Shown piece after piece: positions 35,902 to 44,718 of a stretch of DNA of 64,000 bases. The notes under the pieces were generated by a model that worked only from the letters and a program-made list of their open reading frames with translations, did not search any database and was not told the DNA's origin. Source of the DNA: Nonomuraea fuscirosea (GTDB lineage Bacteria > Actinomycetota > Actinomycetes > Streptosporangiales > Streptosporangiaceae); NCBI RefSeq assembly GCF_003001935.1, contig NZ_PVNG01000002.1:186001-250000 (forward strand), read 5' to 3'. Within the stretch, counting starts at the first letter, position 1, and each line of letters begins with the position of its first letter. A program made the position numbers and the translations under genes.

Positions 35902-36399
35902 TCATTCAGCTTTTGACAGCCAGTCCAGATGGGCGCCGCCGAACGGGCCTTTTCGCTCACCTACGGCGTCGAGCAGCCAGCGTGCAGTTCGTTCAGCCTG
36001 TGTGATCAGATCGGTTGGGTAGTTCAGCAAGAGCTGATGTTCGGCGAATTCGTCTTCGTCGTCGAGGATCAGCCGGCCGTCTCGCAGACGGATCACGTCC
36101 AGGTCCAGGTCGAGCATGGTGACTTCGTCGTCCCTCCACTCGGGGACGGTGGTGACGTCGACGTAGACCTCGGACCTGTGGGGCGGGGTGTTGAAGGAGG
36201 CCGTCCACCAGGCGTCTCGGGGGAACAGCATGATCGCGGTTGTCTCCCAGGTGACAGGTGGTCCGTCGCCCTTGCGAGCGACCGTTCCGCCTGGGACTGT
36301 CGCCCAGATGCCGTACTCATCCTCGCCGAGCACACGACCGGGGTGGTTCCAGTGCAATGCGCCGCCGTACTTTCGATAGACGATTCGCACAATAGTCAT
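35902..36399 (-). CDS. DUF402 domain protein
   Basis: The 165-residue protein contains the DUF402/FomD-like fold: FPRDAWWTASFNTPPHRSEVYVDVTT followed by DEVTMLDLDLDVIRLRDGRLILDDEDEF, with the acidic residues that bind metal in the family. Characterised relatives hydrolyse nucleoside di- or triphosphates or nucleotidyl-phosphonate intermediates (FomD). The substrate here is unknown. It is monocistronic, 75 bases from the convergent response regulator gene. Confidence 0.75.
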   Translation of the reverse strand: MTIVRIVYRKYGGALHWNHPGRVLGEDEYGIWATVPGGTVARKGDGPPVTWETTAIMLFPRDAWWTASFNTPPHRSEVYVDVTTVPEWRDDEVTMLDLDLDVIRLRDGRLILDDEDEFAEHQLLLNYPTDLITQAERTARWLLDAVGERKGPFGGAHLDWLSKAE

Positions 36400-37108
36400 A
36401 GGGAGTGTTTTATCCGGGCTGCATAAGGCTCACACGAGGCGCTCTCTGCGAGATCAGGTTGGGTGCCGCGCTTGAGGAGCCCTCTCCGAGCTGCATGTCA
36501 CGATCGCCGATCTCCACGTCAGAAGGTGTGCTCCCTACAAGCTGCGCTCCCTGAGTCGGCCGTTCCTTGCGTCGGCCGCTTCCTACAAGTGGCGCTCCTT
36601 GTGCCGGCCGTTCCTTGCGTGGGCCGCTCCGTGTGCCGCTCCGTGTGCCGGTCGCTCCCTGCACGGGCTGCCCCCTGGCAGGTGCTGTTCCGCCGAGTGG
36701 AAGATGAACGATGGCGGTGCCGGCCACTTGAGCGACGGATGCCGTCAGCGGGATCTCCTGCGGCCGTCCGCCTGGTGACCGACTACGGGCGTGGGCCCTG
36801 GCAGCCGGCCGGGGTCTTCTGATGGCTGCGCGGGCGTGGCTCGTGGTGGCTGGAACTGGCCCTCGTCCCCAGCGAGTGTGTCCTGTCATAGGTGTCACGG
36901 TTGCGGGCGCGACAACTCGTCGCGAGAGGTTGGTCGGCGCAGACACCCAGATGTTCCGGGTGGGGGTGGGGAGGGATGATCCGGCGCGTGGTGGGGTGGT
37001 GGCTTGTTCGTAAGAGTTGGTGCAGTTACTCGTGAGTTTGGTCGCAGTTGGCGGGCTAGACCGTGATGTTCGTTCGCGGGAAACACCGCGTCGTGGGGGC
37101 CGGTGGGT
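36400..37108. repeat. Repeat-bearing spacer, no gene seen
   Basis: About 700 bases. Units such as GGCCGTTCCTTGCGT and CGCTCCGTGTGCCG recur between about 36555 and 36660. Open frames on the minus strand translate into repeated RKERPAQGAPLVGS-like strings and are not supported as genes. Confidence 0.5.
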
Positions 37109-37717
37109 TCAGGGATTCGGGGTTTGTGGTGGTTGGGACAGGAATTCGGTTCTTAGGCGGTCGAAGGCTCGGGGGGTGGGGAGTTGGGCGAGGGACTGTT
37201 TGATGGTCCAGGCGCAGTCGCGGGGGCTGTTCGTGGTGGTGTCGCATTCGATGTCGTAGGTGCCGTAGGAGTGGACCTGCCGGAGTTGAGTGGCTGCTTG
37301 TCCGGGTTGCCGGTCGCCGCGTGCCCTTTCCCGGCGGGTCAGTTCCTGTTCCGAGCAGTGGACGCCGATGAAGACGACGTCCAGGCCGTTGAGGACGGTG
37401 AGGCAGTCCAGCAGGCGCCACTGCTCGCTGAGGACGTAATCGACCACGAGGTCGTTGCCTGCCTGGGCCATGCCCGCGACTGCGCGGTGGAAGCCGGCGC
37501 GGGTCCGGGCCAGTGTGGCGGCCAGTTCGTCAGGGGCCAGCTCCAGAGTGCGCCGGCGGGCGCGCATCGCGTTGATGGCATCGACGGGCATGTGGAAGAA
37601 GGGGCGATCCAGGACGAGCAGGAGTTGCTCGGCGATGCTCGATTTGCCTGAGCTGGACGTCCCGTTGAGGAGGAGGACCTGCCCGGTCCGGGGTGTCGTG
37701 AAGCTCATGGACTTCAT
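37109..37717 (-). CDS. Chloramphenicol phosphotransferase-like P-loop kinase
   Basis: The 202-residue protein starts with GQVLLLNGTSSSGKSSIAEQL, the Walker A and N-terminal signature of the CPT family (Streptomyces venezuelae chloramphenicol 3-O-phosphotransferase). Further family-like positions are the Asp in FFHMPVDAINAM and DLVVDYVLSEQWRLLDC. The region after 150 (HSYGTYDIECDTT) also fits. It may phosphorylate a small hydroxylated compound; resistance is not implied. An ATG three codons downstream (MSFTTP) is an alternative start. Confidence 0.7.
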   Translation of the reverse strand: MKSMSFTTPRTGQVLLLNGTSSSGKSSIAEQLLLVLDRPFFHMPVDAINAMRARRRTLELAPDELAATLARTRAGFHRAVAGMAQAGNDLVVDYVLSEQWRLLDCLTVLNGLDVVFIGVHCSEQELTRRERARGDRQPGQAATQLRQVHSYGTYDIECDTTTNSPRDCAWTIKQSLAQLPTPRAFDRLRTEFLSQPPQTPNP

Positions 37718-37739
37718 TCTGGCCTGGGCTTGAAGGGGT

Positions 37740-37890
37740 ACTCGCGTCCCCAGCCTCGTCTCCGGCTTCGACTTTGTCTCCGTCTCCGGCTTGGTTTCCG
37801 GTTTCGGCTTCGTGTCTGGCTTGGGCTTCGTCTTCGTGCCCGGCTTCGTGTCTGGCTTGGGCTTCGTCTTCGTGCCCGGCTTCGGCTGAT
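37740..37890. repeat. Short repeats including a perfect 36-bp duplication
   Basis: The spacer between 37718 and 37999 is made of GGCTTCG-like units. One 36-base unit beginning TTCGTGTCTGGCTTGGGCTT is present twice back to back (about 37809-37880). No gene overlaps it. Confidence 0.75.
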
Positions 37891-37999
37891 GTTTGAGCCA
37901 AGGCGAATGAGGGGGCGGATGTCGCTGGGGGTGGGCCGGTTGCCGTGAGCGACGGTGCGGTGCTGGTGGCAGCGGTTGGGGTGTTCACTGCCGGACCTG

Positions 38000-39190
38000 T
38001 TAGGTGTGGAGGTGCAGGGCTTGGGTGAGGGTGGTCAGGCGTTGGGGGGAGGCCAGACCTGCGTGGTAGAGGTGGAACTCTGAGGCTCCTGCTTTGGCGT
38101 ACGTTCTGAGGTGGTCGAGCAGGACGTTCGGGTCGGCGGGGCGGGGTGGGAGGGCCAGGACGTAGGCGCCCACTCGCTGGCCTGGTGTGGTGAGTTCCTT
38201 CAGGCGGGCCAGGCGGATGGCGTCTGTGGCCGGGTCGCCCCAGCAATTGGCCACCAGGACGTCGGCGTTCGGTTCGCCTGCGGGGAGGGGGGCGAAGGCG
38301 CCGGTGGCCCAGGGGTCTGGATTGGCGTGCAGGGTTATGGGGGTGTTCGGGGCGACGGTGCGGGTGAGGGCCACCAGGCGTTGGCGGAGAGTGGTGGAGA
38401 GGCCGACGCGGATGGCGCGTACTTCGTCGGTCAGGCTGCCGAGGGCCGACTCGATGGTGTTCGGGGTGGATGAAGTGGTGGTGGTGCTCTCTCCAGCTGT
38501 GGTGTTTGTGGCGGTGGTTTCTGTGGCGGGGTTCTCTGGGGTGGTGCGGTCTATGGCGGCGCGTACGGCTGCTGCGGTTGCTTCGGGGTAGCGGGGGGCG
38601 CAATTGGTGCAGAAGCAGAGTGACAGGAGGTCTACGTCTGCTGGGGTCCAGTCTGCGCCGGACGTCTTCTCGTGGACGCTCTGGTGGCCGAAACCCATCG
38701 GGCCGCAGGCCTCCAGGATCAGGCCGTCGGGCTCGCCTACCTCGAGGATTTCCCGGACCATCCGTTCGCAGTACTCGATGACGTCCTCGTGGGCCGGGCA
38801 CAGGGCATAGGGGTACGGGTCGCCGAAGGCGTTGCGTACGACCAGGTCGGGGTTGGCCGTGCCGAGGTGTGAGTTGTGGGTGAGGACGGTCCAGGCGTGA
38901 ACTTGGAGACCGGCGGCCTTCAAGGCGTCTCTTGCCTGGAGGTAGGCGTCGGCGGGGGTCCACGTCGGGACGGCGGGGACGAGGCGGGCCCAGGACGAGC
39001 GGCGGATCGGGAGGTAGAAGGCGGGGCGCGGTACGTCGAGCACCCGGTGGGCGGGGTGGTACGGCGTGGCTGCCCTCGTCGAGTGATAGCTGGCTGCCAG
39101 GGCGACCGCTTGTACGCCGAGGTCCGCCAGGCGGCCTGGAGCCGACGGGTCCCCGACCACGTCCCATGGGTAGAGGTAGGCGAGGTTCAT
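38000..39190 (-). CDS. Uncharacterised TIM-barrel, glycoside-hydrolase-like protein
   Basis: The 396-residue protein begins NLAYLYPWDVVGDPSAPGRLADLGVQ and has alternating strands and helices with YHSTRAATPYHPAHR, LTHNSHLGTANPD, LCPAHEDVIEY and LLSLCFCTNCAP, a pattern of hypothetical sugar-active barrels without assigned activity. Cys-Phe-Cys-x-x-Cys at 192-197 could bind metal. Residues about 215-245 are a Thr-rich low-complexity insert (for example ATETTATNTTAGESTTTT). It is 153 bases after gudD-like on the same strand, so it may hydrolyse or isomerise a uronate-containing substrate; this is inference from context. Confidence 0.6.
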   Translation of the reverse strand: MNLAYLYPWDVVGDPSAPGRLADLGVQAVALAASYHSTRAATPYHPAHRVLDVPRPAFYLPIRRSSWARLVPAVPTWTPADAYLQARDALKAAGLQVHAWTVLTHNSHLGTANPDLVVRNAFGDPYPYALCPAHEDVIEYCERMVREILEVGEPDGLILEACGPMGFGHQSVHEKTSGADWTPADVDLLSLCFCTNCAPRYPEATAAAVRAAIDRTTPENPATETTATNTTAGESTTTTSSTPNTIESALGSLTDEVRAIRVGLSTTLRQRLVALTRTVAPNTPITLHANPDPWATGAFAPLPAGEPNADVLVANCWGDPATDAIRLARLKELTTPGQRVGAYVLALPPRPADPNVLLDHLRTYAKAGASEFHLYHAGLASPQRLTTLTQALHLHT

Positions 39191-39343
39191 CAGGCATCTC
39201 CTTGCCGCCGTTGATCGGCGGGTCTTCTTTGGCGGTGGTCTTGGGTGTGGATGGCCGTCAGCTCAGTCTTGCTGCAAGCCGTCGGGGTGGTCGGCAGCCT
39301 GGGCTGGATGTGGTGAATGTGGCTGGTCCACAGGTGGTGGTGG

Positions 39344-40879
39344 TTACCAGCGGGGTCTTCCTGCGGTGAAGGTGGGGGTGAAGCGTTGCATGTATGAGGT
39401 GTCGTTGCGGGCGACGATGCCGCACTTCTCGTACTGCTCGTTCATCACCGCCAGCGCGTCTCGGTCGAGGTCTACGCCCAGGCCTGGGGCGGTGGGGACG
39501 GGGACGGCGCCGTTCGTGAACTCGAGTGCGCCGGGCTGGATCACGTCCTGGCCGTTCTGCCAGGGGGTGTGGGTGTCGCTGGCGAAGGTGAGGTTCGGCG
39601 TGGCGGCGGCCAGATGGGTCATGGCGGCCAGGCTGATGCCGAGGTGGGAGTTGGAGTGCATGGACATGGCCAGGCCGAAGGCGTCGCACATGGCGGCGAT
39701 GTGCGAGGAGCGGACGAGTCCGCCCCAATAGTGGTGGTCCAGGAGGAGGACGCCGATGGCGCGGGCGGCCATCGCGGGTGGGAAGTGTTCGGGGGTGACC
39801 ACGCACATGTTGGTAGCCAGGGGCATCGGGACTTTGGCGGCTACTTCGGACATGCCGGGGATGCCGGGCGTGGGGTCCTCCAGGTATTGGAGGACGCCGT
39901 CGAGTTCGCGGCCGACGCGGATCGAGGTCTCCACCGTCCAGGCGGCGTTCGGGTCGAGGCGGAGCGGTAGGCCGGGGAACGCCTCATGCAGGGCGCGGAT
40001 CGCGGCGATCTCCTCGTCGGGAGGGTAGACGCCGCCCTTGAGCTTGATGGACTCGAAGCCGTACTCGTCGATGAGCAGCCCCGCCTGCTCGACGATGCCG
40101 GCCGGGTCCAGTGCGGCGCCGAACCTGTCGGGCTCGTCGTCCGGGTGGCCGGCCCACTTGTAGAAGAGATACGCGCTGTACGGCACGGCGTCCCTGACCC
40201 TGCCCCCGAGCAGGTCCGAGACCGGTACGCCGGCGGCTTTGCCGCGAATGTCCAGGCAGGCGACGTCGAAGGGGGAGAAGACTCGGTCGACGGTCCTCTC
40301 CTTGGGGTTGGTGGTGAGAGGCCCGGGTGTGGTGGCACCGGTCGCGGTTACCTTAGTGACAGGTCTGGGTGCGGGAGCGCCGGTCGCGGTTGCCTCGGTG
40401 ACAGGTCCGGGTGTGGGGGCGCCGGTCTCGGTTGTCTTGGTGCGGGTCCCGGTTGGAGTGGTGCTGGTCTCGGTTGATTCGAGGCGGGTTCCGGTCGGGG
40501 TGGTGGCGGTCTCGGTTGTGGTGGTGCGGGTCCCGGTCGGAGTGGTGCCGGTCCCGGTTGCCTCGGTGCGGGTACCGGTTGGGTTGGTGGCAGTTCTGGT
40601 CGCGCTGGGGCCGGTGCCTGGTGCGCCGAGGAGTGCGGAGATGCGGGCGTACATGGTGTTCGTGGCGTGGACGTCGAGGCCGATCAGGGCCTGCGCGCAT
40701 TCGCGTACTTTGCGGAGATGGTCGAGGTCTCCGTAGGTCTCGCCCAACCCGGTCAGACCTTGATCGGTGACGACCTCGACAATGGTACGGAGGGCCCACG
40801 GCTCGTGGACTCCGGCGGCGTTGAGAAGAGGCGGATCCCGGAAAGCGACGGGGGTGACATGGATCTGCCTAATGATCAT
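39344..40879 (-). CDS. Glucarate dehydratase-type enolase-superfamily enzyme with repeat insert
   Basis: Dehydrates D-glucarate (or galactarate) to 5-dehydro-4-deoxyglucarate. Catalytic and metal residues are all present: Lys279-x-Lys281 (SIKLKGG), Asp309 (LRLDPNAAW), Glu334 (QYLEDPTPG), Asn357 (ATNMCV), Asp381 and His408 (SMHSNSHLG). The 511-residue length exceeds the usual 440-450 because residues 99-192 are almost seven copies of a 14-residue Thr-rich unit (like TPTGTRTTTTETAT). The insert lies where the capping domain joins the barrel. ATG 40879 gives the standard start MIIRQIHVTPVAF. An operator-like site is 10 bases upstream. Confidence 0.85.
   Translation of the reverse strand: MIIRQIHVTPVAFRDPPLLNAAGVHEPWALRTIVEVVTDQGLTGLGETYGDLDHLRKVRECAQALIGLDVHATNTMYARISALLGAPGTGPSATRTATNPTGTRTEATGTGTTPTGTRTTTTETATTPTGTRLESTETSTTPTGTRTKTTETGAPTPGPVTEATATGAPAPRPVTKVTATGATTPGPLTTNPKERTVDRVFSPFDVACLDIRGKAAGVPVSDLLGGRVRDAVPYSAYLFYKWAGHPDDEPDRFGAALDPAGIVEQAGLLIDEYGFESIKLKGGVYPPDEEIAAIRALHEAFPGLPLRLDPNAAWTVETSIRVGRELDGVLQYLEDPTPGIPGMSEVAAKVPMPLATNMCVVTPEHFPPAMAARAIGVLLLDHHYWGGLVRSSHIAAMCDAFGLAMSMHSNSHLGISLAAMTHLAAATPNLTFASDTHTPWQNGQDVIQPGALEFTNGAVPVPTAPGLGVDLDRDALAVMNEQYEKCGIVARNDTSYMQRFTPTFTAGRPRW
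40304..40585 (-). repeat. 42-bp tandem repeat (6.7 copies) in the glucarate dehydratase gene
   Basis: Encodes consecutive 14-residue units, for example TPTGTRTTTTETAT, TPTGTRLESTETST, TPTGTRTKTTETGA, PTPGPVTEATATGA. DNA units diverge by about a quarter, so the array is older than the CTGCCG array. Frame is preserved throughout. Confidence 0.9.
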
Positions 40880-40888
40880 TTCGTACGC

Positions 40889-40925
40889 CGTCCATATATG
40901 TGAACAATAGCCAGATTTGTGGACA
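40889..40925. promoter_or_regulatory. Uronate-regulon operator candidates between gudD-like and dioxovalerate dehydrogenase genes
   Basis: CGTCCATATATGTGAACA (40889-40906) is 16/18 identical to the complement of the site before the importer operon (47869-47886). A weaker second copy, TAGCCAGATTTGTGGACA, follows at 40908-40925. They lie 10 bases before gudD-like and 59 bases before the divergent dehydrogenase gene. Confidence 0.6.
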
Positions 40926-40984
40926 AGTTGCCGCAACTGTAAGAATTAGGCTGAAGAAGTGTCAAGACTCCGAAGGGCCATTCG

Positions 40985-42454
40985 ATGATCTACGGACACG
41001 ACCCCAGGACCGGCGAGACCGTGGGCGCCGCGCTGCCCGAGACCGACAGCGCCGGGGTCGACTTGATCGTCTCTGCCGCGGCGGCGGCCGGCGCGGCCTG
41101 GCGCGCGACTCCGGCGGCCGAGCGGGCCGTCGCGCTGGAGGCCGTCGCCGACGCGCTCACCGCCCACGTGGACGAACTGTGGCAGCTCGCCGACCAGGAG
41201 ACCGCGCTCGGCGAGGTACGGCTGCGCGGCGAGGTGGCGCGGACGGCGGGGCAGTTCAGGCTCTTCGCCGAGGTGATCAGGGATGGCGGCTACCTGGAGG
41301 CCATCATCGATCACGCCGACTCATCGCTCGCGCCGCCCAGGCCGGACGTGCGGCGGATGAAGAACGCGCTGCAGGGCGTCGTGGCCGTGTTCGCGGCCAG
41401 CAACTTCCCGTTCGCGTTCTCGGTGGCGGGCGGCGACACCGCCTCCGCGCTGGCCGCCGGCTGCCCCGTCGTCGTCAAGGCGCATCCCGGGCACCCCAAC
41501 ACCTCCGAGCGGGTGGCCAAGATCGTCGGTGCGGCGCTGCCGAACCCGGACCTGCTGGGGCTGGTCCAGGGCATGCAGGCCGGCGCCGACCTCGTCCAGC
41601 ATCCCAGTGTGGTCGCGGCCGGGTTCACCGGGTCGGTGGCCGGGGGCAAGGCCATCCAGAAGCTGATCGACGAGCGCGAGACGCCGATCCCGTTCTTCGG
41701 CGAGCTCGGCAGCGTCAACCCGGTGGTCGTGCTTCCTTCCGCGCCCGTCAAGGAGGTGGCCACGGGGTTCGCCGGGTCGCTGACGCTGGGGGTGGGGCAG
41801 TTCTGCACGAATCCCGGGCTGCTGTTCGTGCCCGAGAACGACGAGCTGCGCCAGGCGATCGTCGAGGCCGTCGAGGGGACCAGCGGCGGGCCGATGCTGG
41901 CCGAGCGGATCAGGGACGGCTACCTCGGCGGCGTCGAACGCCTGGGTGAGCTGCGGCTGCTGGCTGAGGGCAAGCCGGGGGAGGGCAGCCTGGCCGTCAC
42001 GCCCAAGGTCTTCACGGCCGATCTCGACACGTTCGCCGGCAAGCTGCCGAACATCGGCGAGGAGTGCTTCGGGCCGGCGTCGATCGTGGTGACGTACCGG
42101 GACGTCTCCGACCTCCCGGCGGTGCTGGAGCGGCTCGAAGGGTCGCTGACCGCGACCGTGCACGGCACCGAGGCCGAGGAGGCCGCGGAGGTCGCCGGCG
42201 TGCTGGGCCGCAAGGCCGGGCGGCTCATCTGGAACGGCTGGCCGACCGGGGTCGCCGTGTGCTGGGCCATGCATCACGGTGGGCCCTGGCCGGCCGCGAC
42301 GACCACGTCCACGTCCGTGGGGGCCACGGCGATCGAGCGGTGGCTCGCGCCCACCGCCTACCAGGACTGGCCGGAGGCGCTGCTGCCGGACGAGCTCAAG
42401 GAGGCCAACCCGCTGTCCATCCCGCGCAGGGTGGATGGACGCATGCAGGGTTAG
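40985..42454 (+). CDS. 2,5-dioxovalerate (2-oxoglutarate semialdehyde) dehydrogenase
   Basis: This 489-residue aldehyde dehydrogenase carries catalytic Cys274 (GQFCTNPGL) and Glu240 (FFGELGSVNP), and the NADP-binding FAASNFPFAFSVAGGDTASA signature typical of the 2-oxoglutarate semialdehyde dehydrogenases of aldarate and pentose oxidation. It oxidises the kdgD product to 2-oxoglutarate, the last step of the pathway. ATG 40985 begins MIYGHDPRTGETVGAAL. Divergent from gudD-like and likely co-regulated with it. Confidence 0.88.
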   Translation: MIYGHDPRTGETVGAALPETDSAGVDLIVSAAAAAGAAWRATPAAERAVALEAVADALTAHVDELWQLADQETALGEVRLRGEVARTAGQFRLFAEVIRDGGYLEAIIDHADSSLAPPRPDVRRMKNALQGVVAVFAASNFPFAFSVAGGDTASALAAGCPVVVKAHPGHPNTSERVAKIVGAALPNPDLLGLVQGMQAGADLVQHPSVVAAGFTGSVAGGKAIQKLIDERETPIPFFGELGSVNPVVVLPSAPVKEVATGFAGSLTLGVGQFCTNPGLLFVPENDELRQAIVEAVEGTSGGPMLAERIRDGYLGGVERLGELRLLAEGKPGEGSLAVTPKVFTADLDTFAGKLPNIGEECFGPASIVVTYRDVSDLPAVLERLEGSLTATVHGTEAEEAAEVAGVLGRKAGRLIWNGWPTGVAVCWAMHHGGPWPAATTTSTSVGATAIERWLAPTAYQDWPEALLPDELKEANPLSIPRRVDGRMQG

Positions 42455-43001
42455 GAGTACCCCTCGTCTGGAGCGAGTCCAGGCTGAGTCGTCCCTGCGC
42501 GGCGGGTGGCGGCAGGCCTCGCGACCTCTGGCGACAGGGCCCGTGATTTGTGGCGACGGGTCTGTGGCGAGCGGTCCGTGATCCGTGGTGACGGGGGCTG
42601 CGACTGGTGACGATGGGCCACGGGGCCTGCGCCTCGTGGCTTGGTGGCGGGGGCCCGTGGTCCGTGGTGGTAGGTCGAGTGGCCTGTGGTGATGGGTCCC
42701 GTGATTCGTGATGGCGGGGGCCTGTGATCCGTGGTGGTAGGTCGAGTGGGCTGTGGTGACGGGTCCCGCGATCCGTGGTGGCGGGGCCCGAGATCCGGTG
42801 ACGGCAGGCCGAGTGCCCAGCGGTGATGAGTCGCGTAACCGGTAGGCCGAGGGCCCCATGGTGACGGGTCCCGTGACCGGTAGGCCGTGGTGACGGGCCT
42901 GCGACCCTGCCCCCCCGTGGTCATGAACCCCCGTCCCCCACGGTCGGTGCCGTCGTCTGATTGGGCGGAACGAGGGGTGACCAGCGCAGTACGACCCCGG
43001 C
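42455..43001. repeat. Repeat-filled spacer between convergent pathway genes
   Basis: About 550 bases. Degenerate GTGGTGACGGGTCCCGTGATCC units fill 42530-42900. TCCGTGGTGGTAGGTCGAGT occurs at 42661 and 42728, giving a 67-bp higher-order period. No gene is supportable and no perfect terminator hairpin is evident, although the array itself may terminate transcription from both sides. Confidence 0.7.
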
Positions 43002-43907
43002 TCAGCCGCCCACGAGCCCCATTCCAGCGTCGATGAGCCGTTCCAGGACACGCAGATGCTCGGGAGCCGGGTCCGTCAACGGCGCCCGTACCCCGCCCAC
43101 CTCCAGCCCCCGCATCCGCACCCCCGCCTTGACCAGCGACACCGCGTACCCGGGGACGAGATCGCGCAACTCCACCAGCGGCAGGTAGAAGTCGGTGAGC
43201 AGCCGCCGCGCCATGACCTCGTCGCCCACGGTCACGGCCTTGTGGAAGGCGACGGCGATCTCGGGGGCGAAAGCGAAGACGGCGCTGGAGTAGAGGTTGA
43301 CGCCGATCCCCCGGTAGGCGGGCACGGTCAGCTCGGCCGTCGGCAGGCCGTTGAAGAAGGTGAAGTCCTCGCCGCCGCTGGCGCGGACGGTCAGGATGAT
43401 GCGTTGCAGCAGGTCGAAGTCGCCCAGGCCGTCCTTGAAGCCGATCACGTGCGGGTGGCGGGCCAGTTCGGCCACGGCGGCGGGGGTGAAGCGGGCGTTG
43501 CCGCGCTGGTAGATGACGCACGGCAGGCCGCCGGCCTCGGCCACGTCGCGGACGTAACGGGTCAGGCCGGCGGCAGGGCCGGTGACCAGGTACGGGGGCA
43601 TGAGCAGCAGGCCGTCGGCGCCCTGGGCGGCGGCCGCGCGGGCGAGGGCGCGGGCGGAGGGGAGGGGGCCGCCGGCGCCGGCGAACACGGGTGCGCGGCC
43701 GGCGGTGGCGGTGACCGCGGTGGCCACGACGCGGGTGTACTCGTCGAGGTCGAGGGCGTTGAACTCGCCGGTGCCGCACGCCGTGAACACGCCGCCGGCC
43801 CCGGCCGCGACCCCGTCGGACACGTGCCGGGCGAGGACGGGTTCGGCGAGGCGGCCGTCGGGGCCGAACGGGGTGACCGGGAAGAACAGAACGCCGTCGA
43901 GCCGCAT
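43002..43907 (-). CDS. kdgD: 5-dehydro-4-deoxyglucarate dehydratase
   Basis: KdgD dehydrates and decarboxylates 5-dehydro-4-deoxyglucarate to 2,5-dioxovalerate. The 301-residue DHDPS-family barrel has Schiff-base Lys158 (IGFKDGLGD), Tyr133 (VIYQRGNARF) and the TACGTGEFNALD loop diagnostic of KdgD rather than DapA. It follows iclR by 14 bases on the same strand, forming a two-gene operon. ATG 43907. Confidence 0.9.
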   Translation of the reverse strand: MRLDGVLFFPVTPFGPDGRLAEPVLARHVSDGVAAGAGGVFTACGTGEFNALDLDEYTRVVATAVTATAGRAPVFAGAGGPLPSARALARAAAAQGADGLLLMPPYLVTGPAAGLTRYVRDVAEAGGLPCVIYQRGNARFTPAAVAELARHPHVIGFKDGLGDFDLLQRIILTVRASGGEDFTFFNGLPTAELTVPAYRGIGVNLYSSAVFAFAPEIAVAFHKAVTVGDEVMARRLLTDFYLPLVELRDLVPGYAVSLVKAGVRMRGLEVGGVRAPLTDPAPEHLRVLERLIDAGMGLVGG

Positions 43908-43921
43908 AGAACATCTCCTGT

Positions 43922-44689
43922 CTAGCGGATGCCCTCCCTGCGGAGAGTGGCAGCCAGCTTCCGGGTGTGTTTGATCACCGCTTCGATGATCTGCTCGACG
44001 TCGGTGGGCGGGAGCCCGGCGGGCATCGAGCAGCTGATCGCGTCCGTGGCCGGGATGCGGTAGTCGACGGCCACGGCCACGCAGGCCACGCCGGGCGTGC
44101 CCTGCTCGCGTTCGTAGGACCAGCCGCGGGTGCGGACCTGGTCGAGTTCGCCGGTGAGCTTGGTCAGATCGGTGATCGTGTGGTCGGTCAGCCCGGTCAG
44201 CGGCTCGGGCAGCAGCGCCTCGACCTCGTCATCGGTGAGCTGGGCGAGCAGCACCTGGCCGAGCGCGGTGACGTGGGCGGGCAGCCGCCGGCCGACGCGG
44301 GGGATGATGTGGTCGGCCTCGCGGGAGTCGCGGGTGGCGAGGTAGAGCACGTGGGCTCCGTCGCGGCGGGCGAAGTGCACGGTATGCCCGATCTCGTCGC
44401 GCAGGTCCTCCAGGCTCTCCTGGGCGAACGGGAGCGCGGGGTCCTTGTCGAGGTAGGCGGTGCCGGTCAGCAGCGCGTGGGGCCCGATCCCGAACGCCGA
44501 CCTGGCCGCGTCGGTCTCGACCCAGTTGAGCTCGACCAGGGTGCGCATGAGGGCGTGCAGGCTGCTGCGCGGGAATCCGGTCCGCTGCTGGAGCTCCGAC
44601 AGCGTCAGGTGGTCGTGTGAATCTGCGAGAGTTTCCAGGATGCGGACGGTCCGCTCGGCGGACTTGACCAGCTGGGGCTCCATGCTCAT
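43922..44689 (-). CDS. IclR-family transcriptional regulator
   Basis: The 255-residue regulator has the IclR winged helix (about 8-70: LTLSELQQRTGFPRSSLHALMRTL) and the IclR effector domain (DEIGHTVHFARRDGAHVLYLATR, then RGWSYEREQGTPGVACVAVAVD). IclR members often respond to sugar-acid intermediates (KdgR type). Co-transcribed with kdgD and flanked by operator-like sites also found before gudD-like and the importer, it is the best candidate regulator of the uronate cluster. The ATG two codons downstream (MEPQLVKSA) is an alternative start. Confidence 0.9.
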   Translation of the reverse strand: MSMEPQLVKSAERTVRILETLADSHDHLTLSELQQRTGFPRSSLHALMRTLVELNWVETDAARSAFGIGPHALLTGTAYLDKDPALPFAQESLEDLRDEIGHTVHFARRDGAHVLYLATRDSREADHIIPRVGRRLPAHVTALGQVLLAQLTDDEVEALLPEPLTGLTDHTITDLTKLTGELDQVRTRGWSYEREQGTPGVACVAVAVDYRIPATDAISCSMPAGLPPTDVEQIIEAVIKHTRKLAATLRREGIR

Positions 44690-44718
44690 CCCATCTCGTA
44701 TCCATCGGCGGGCTCGGG

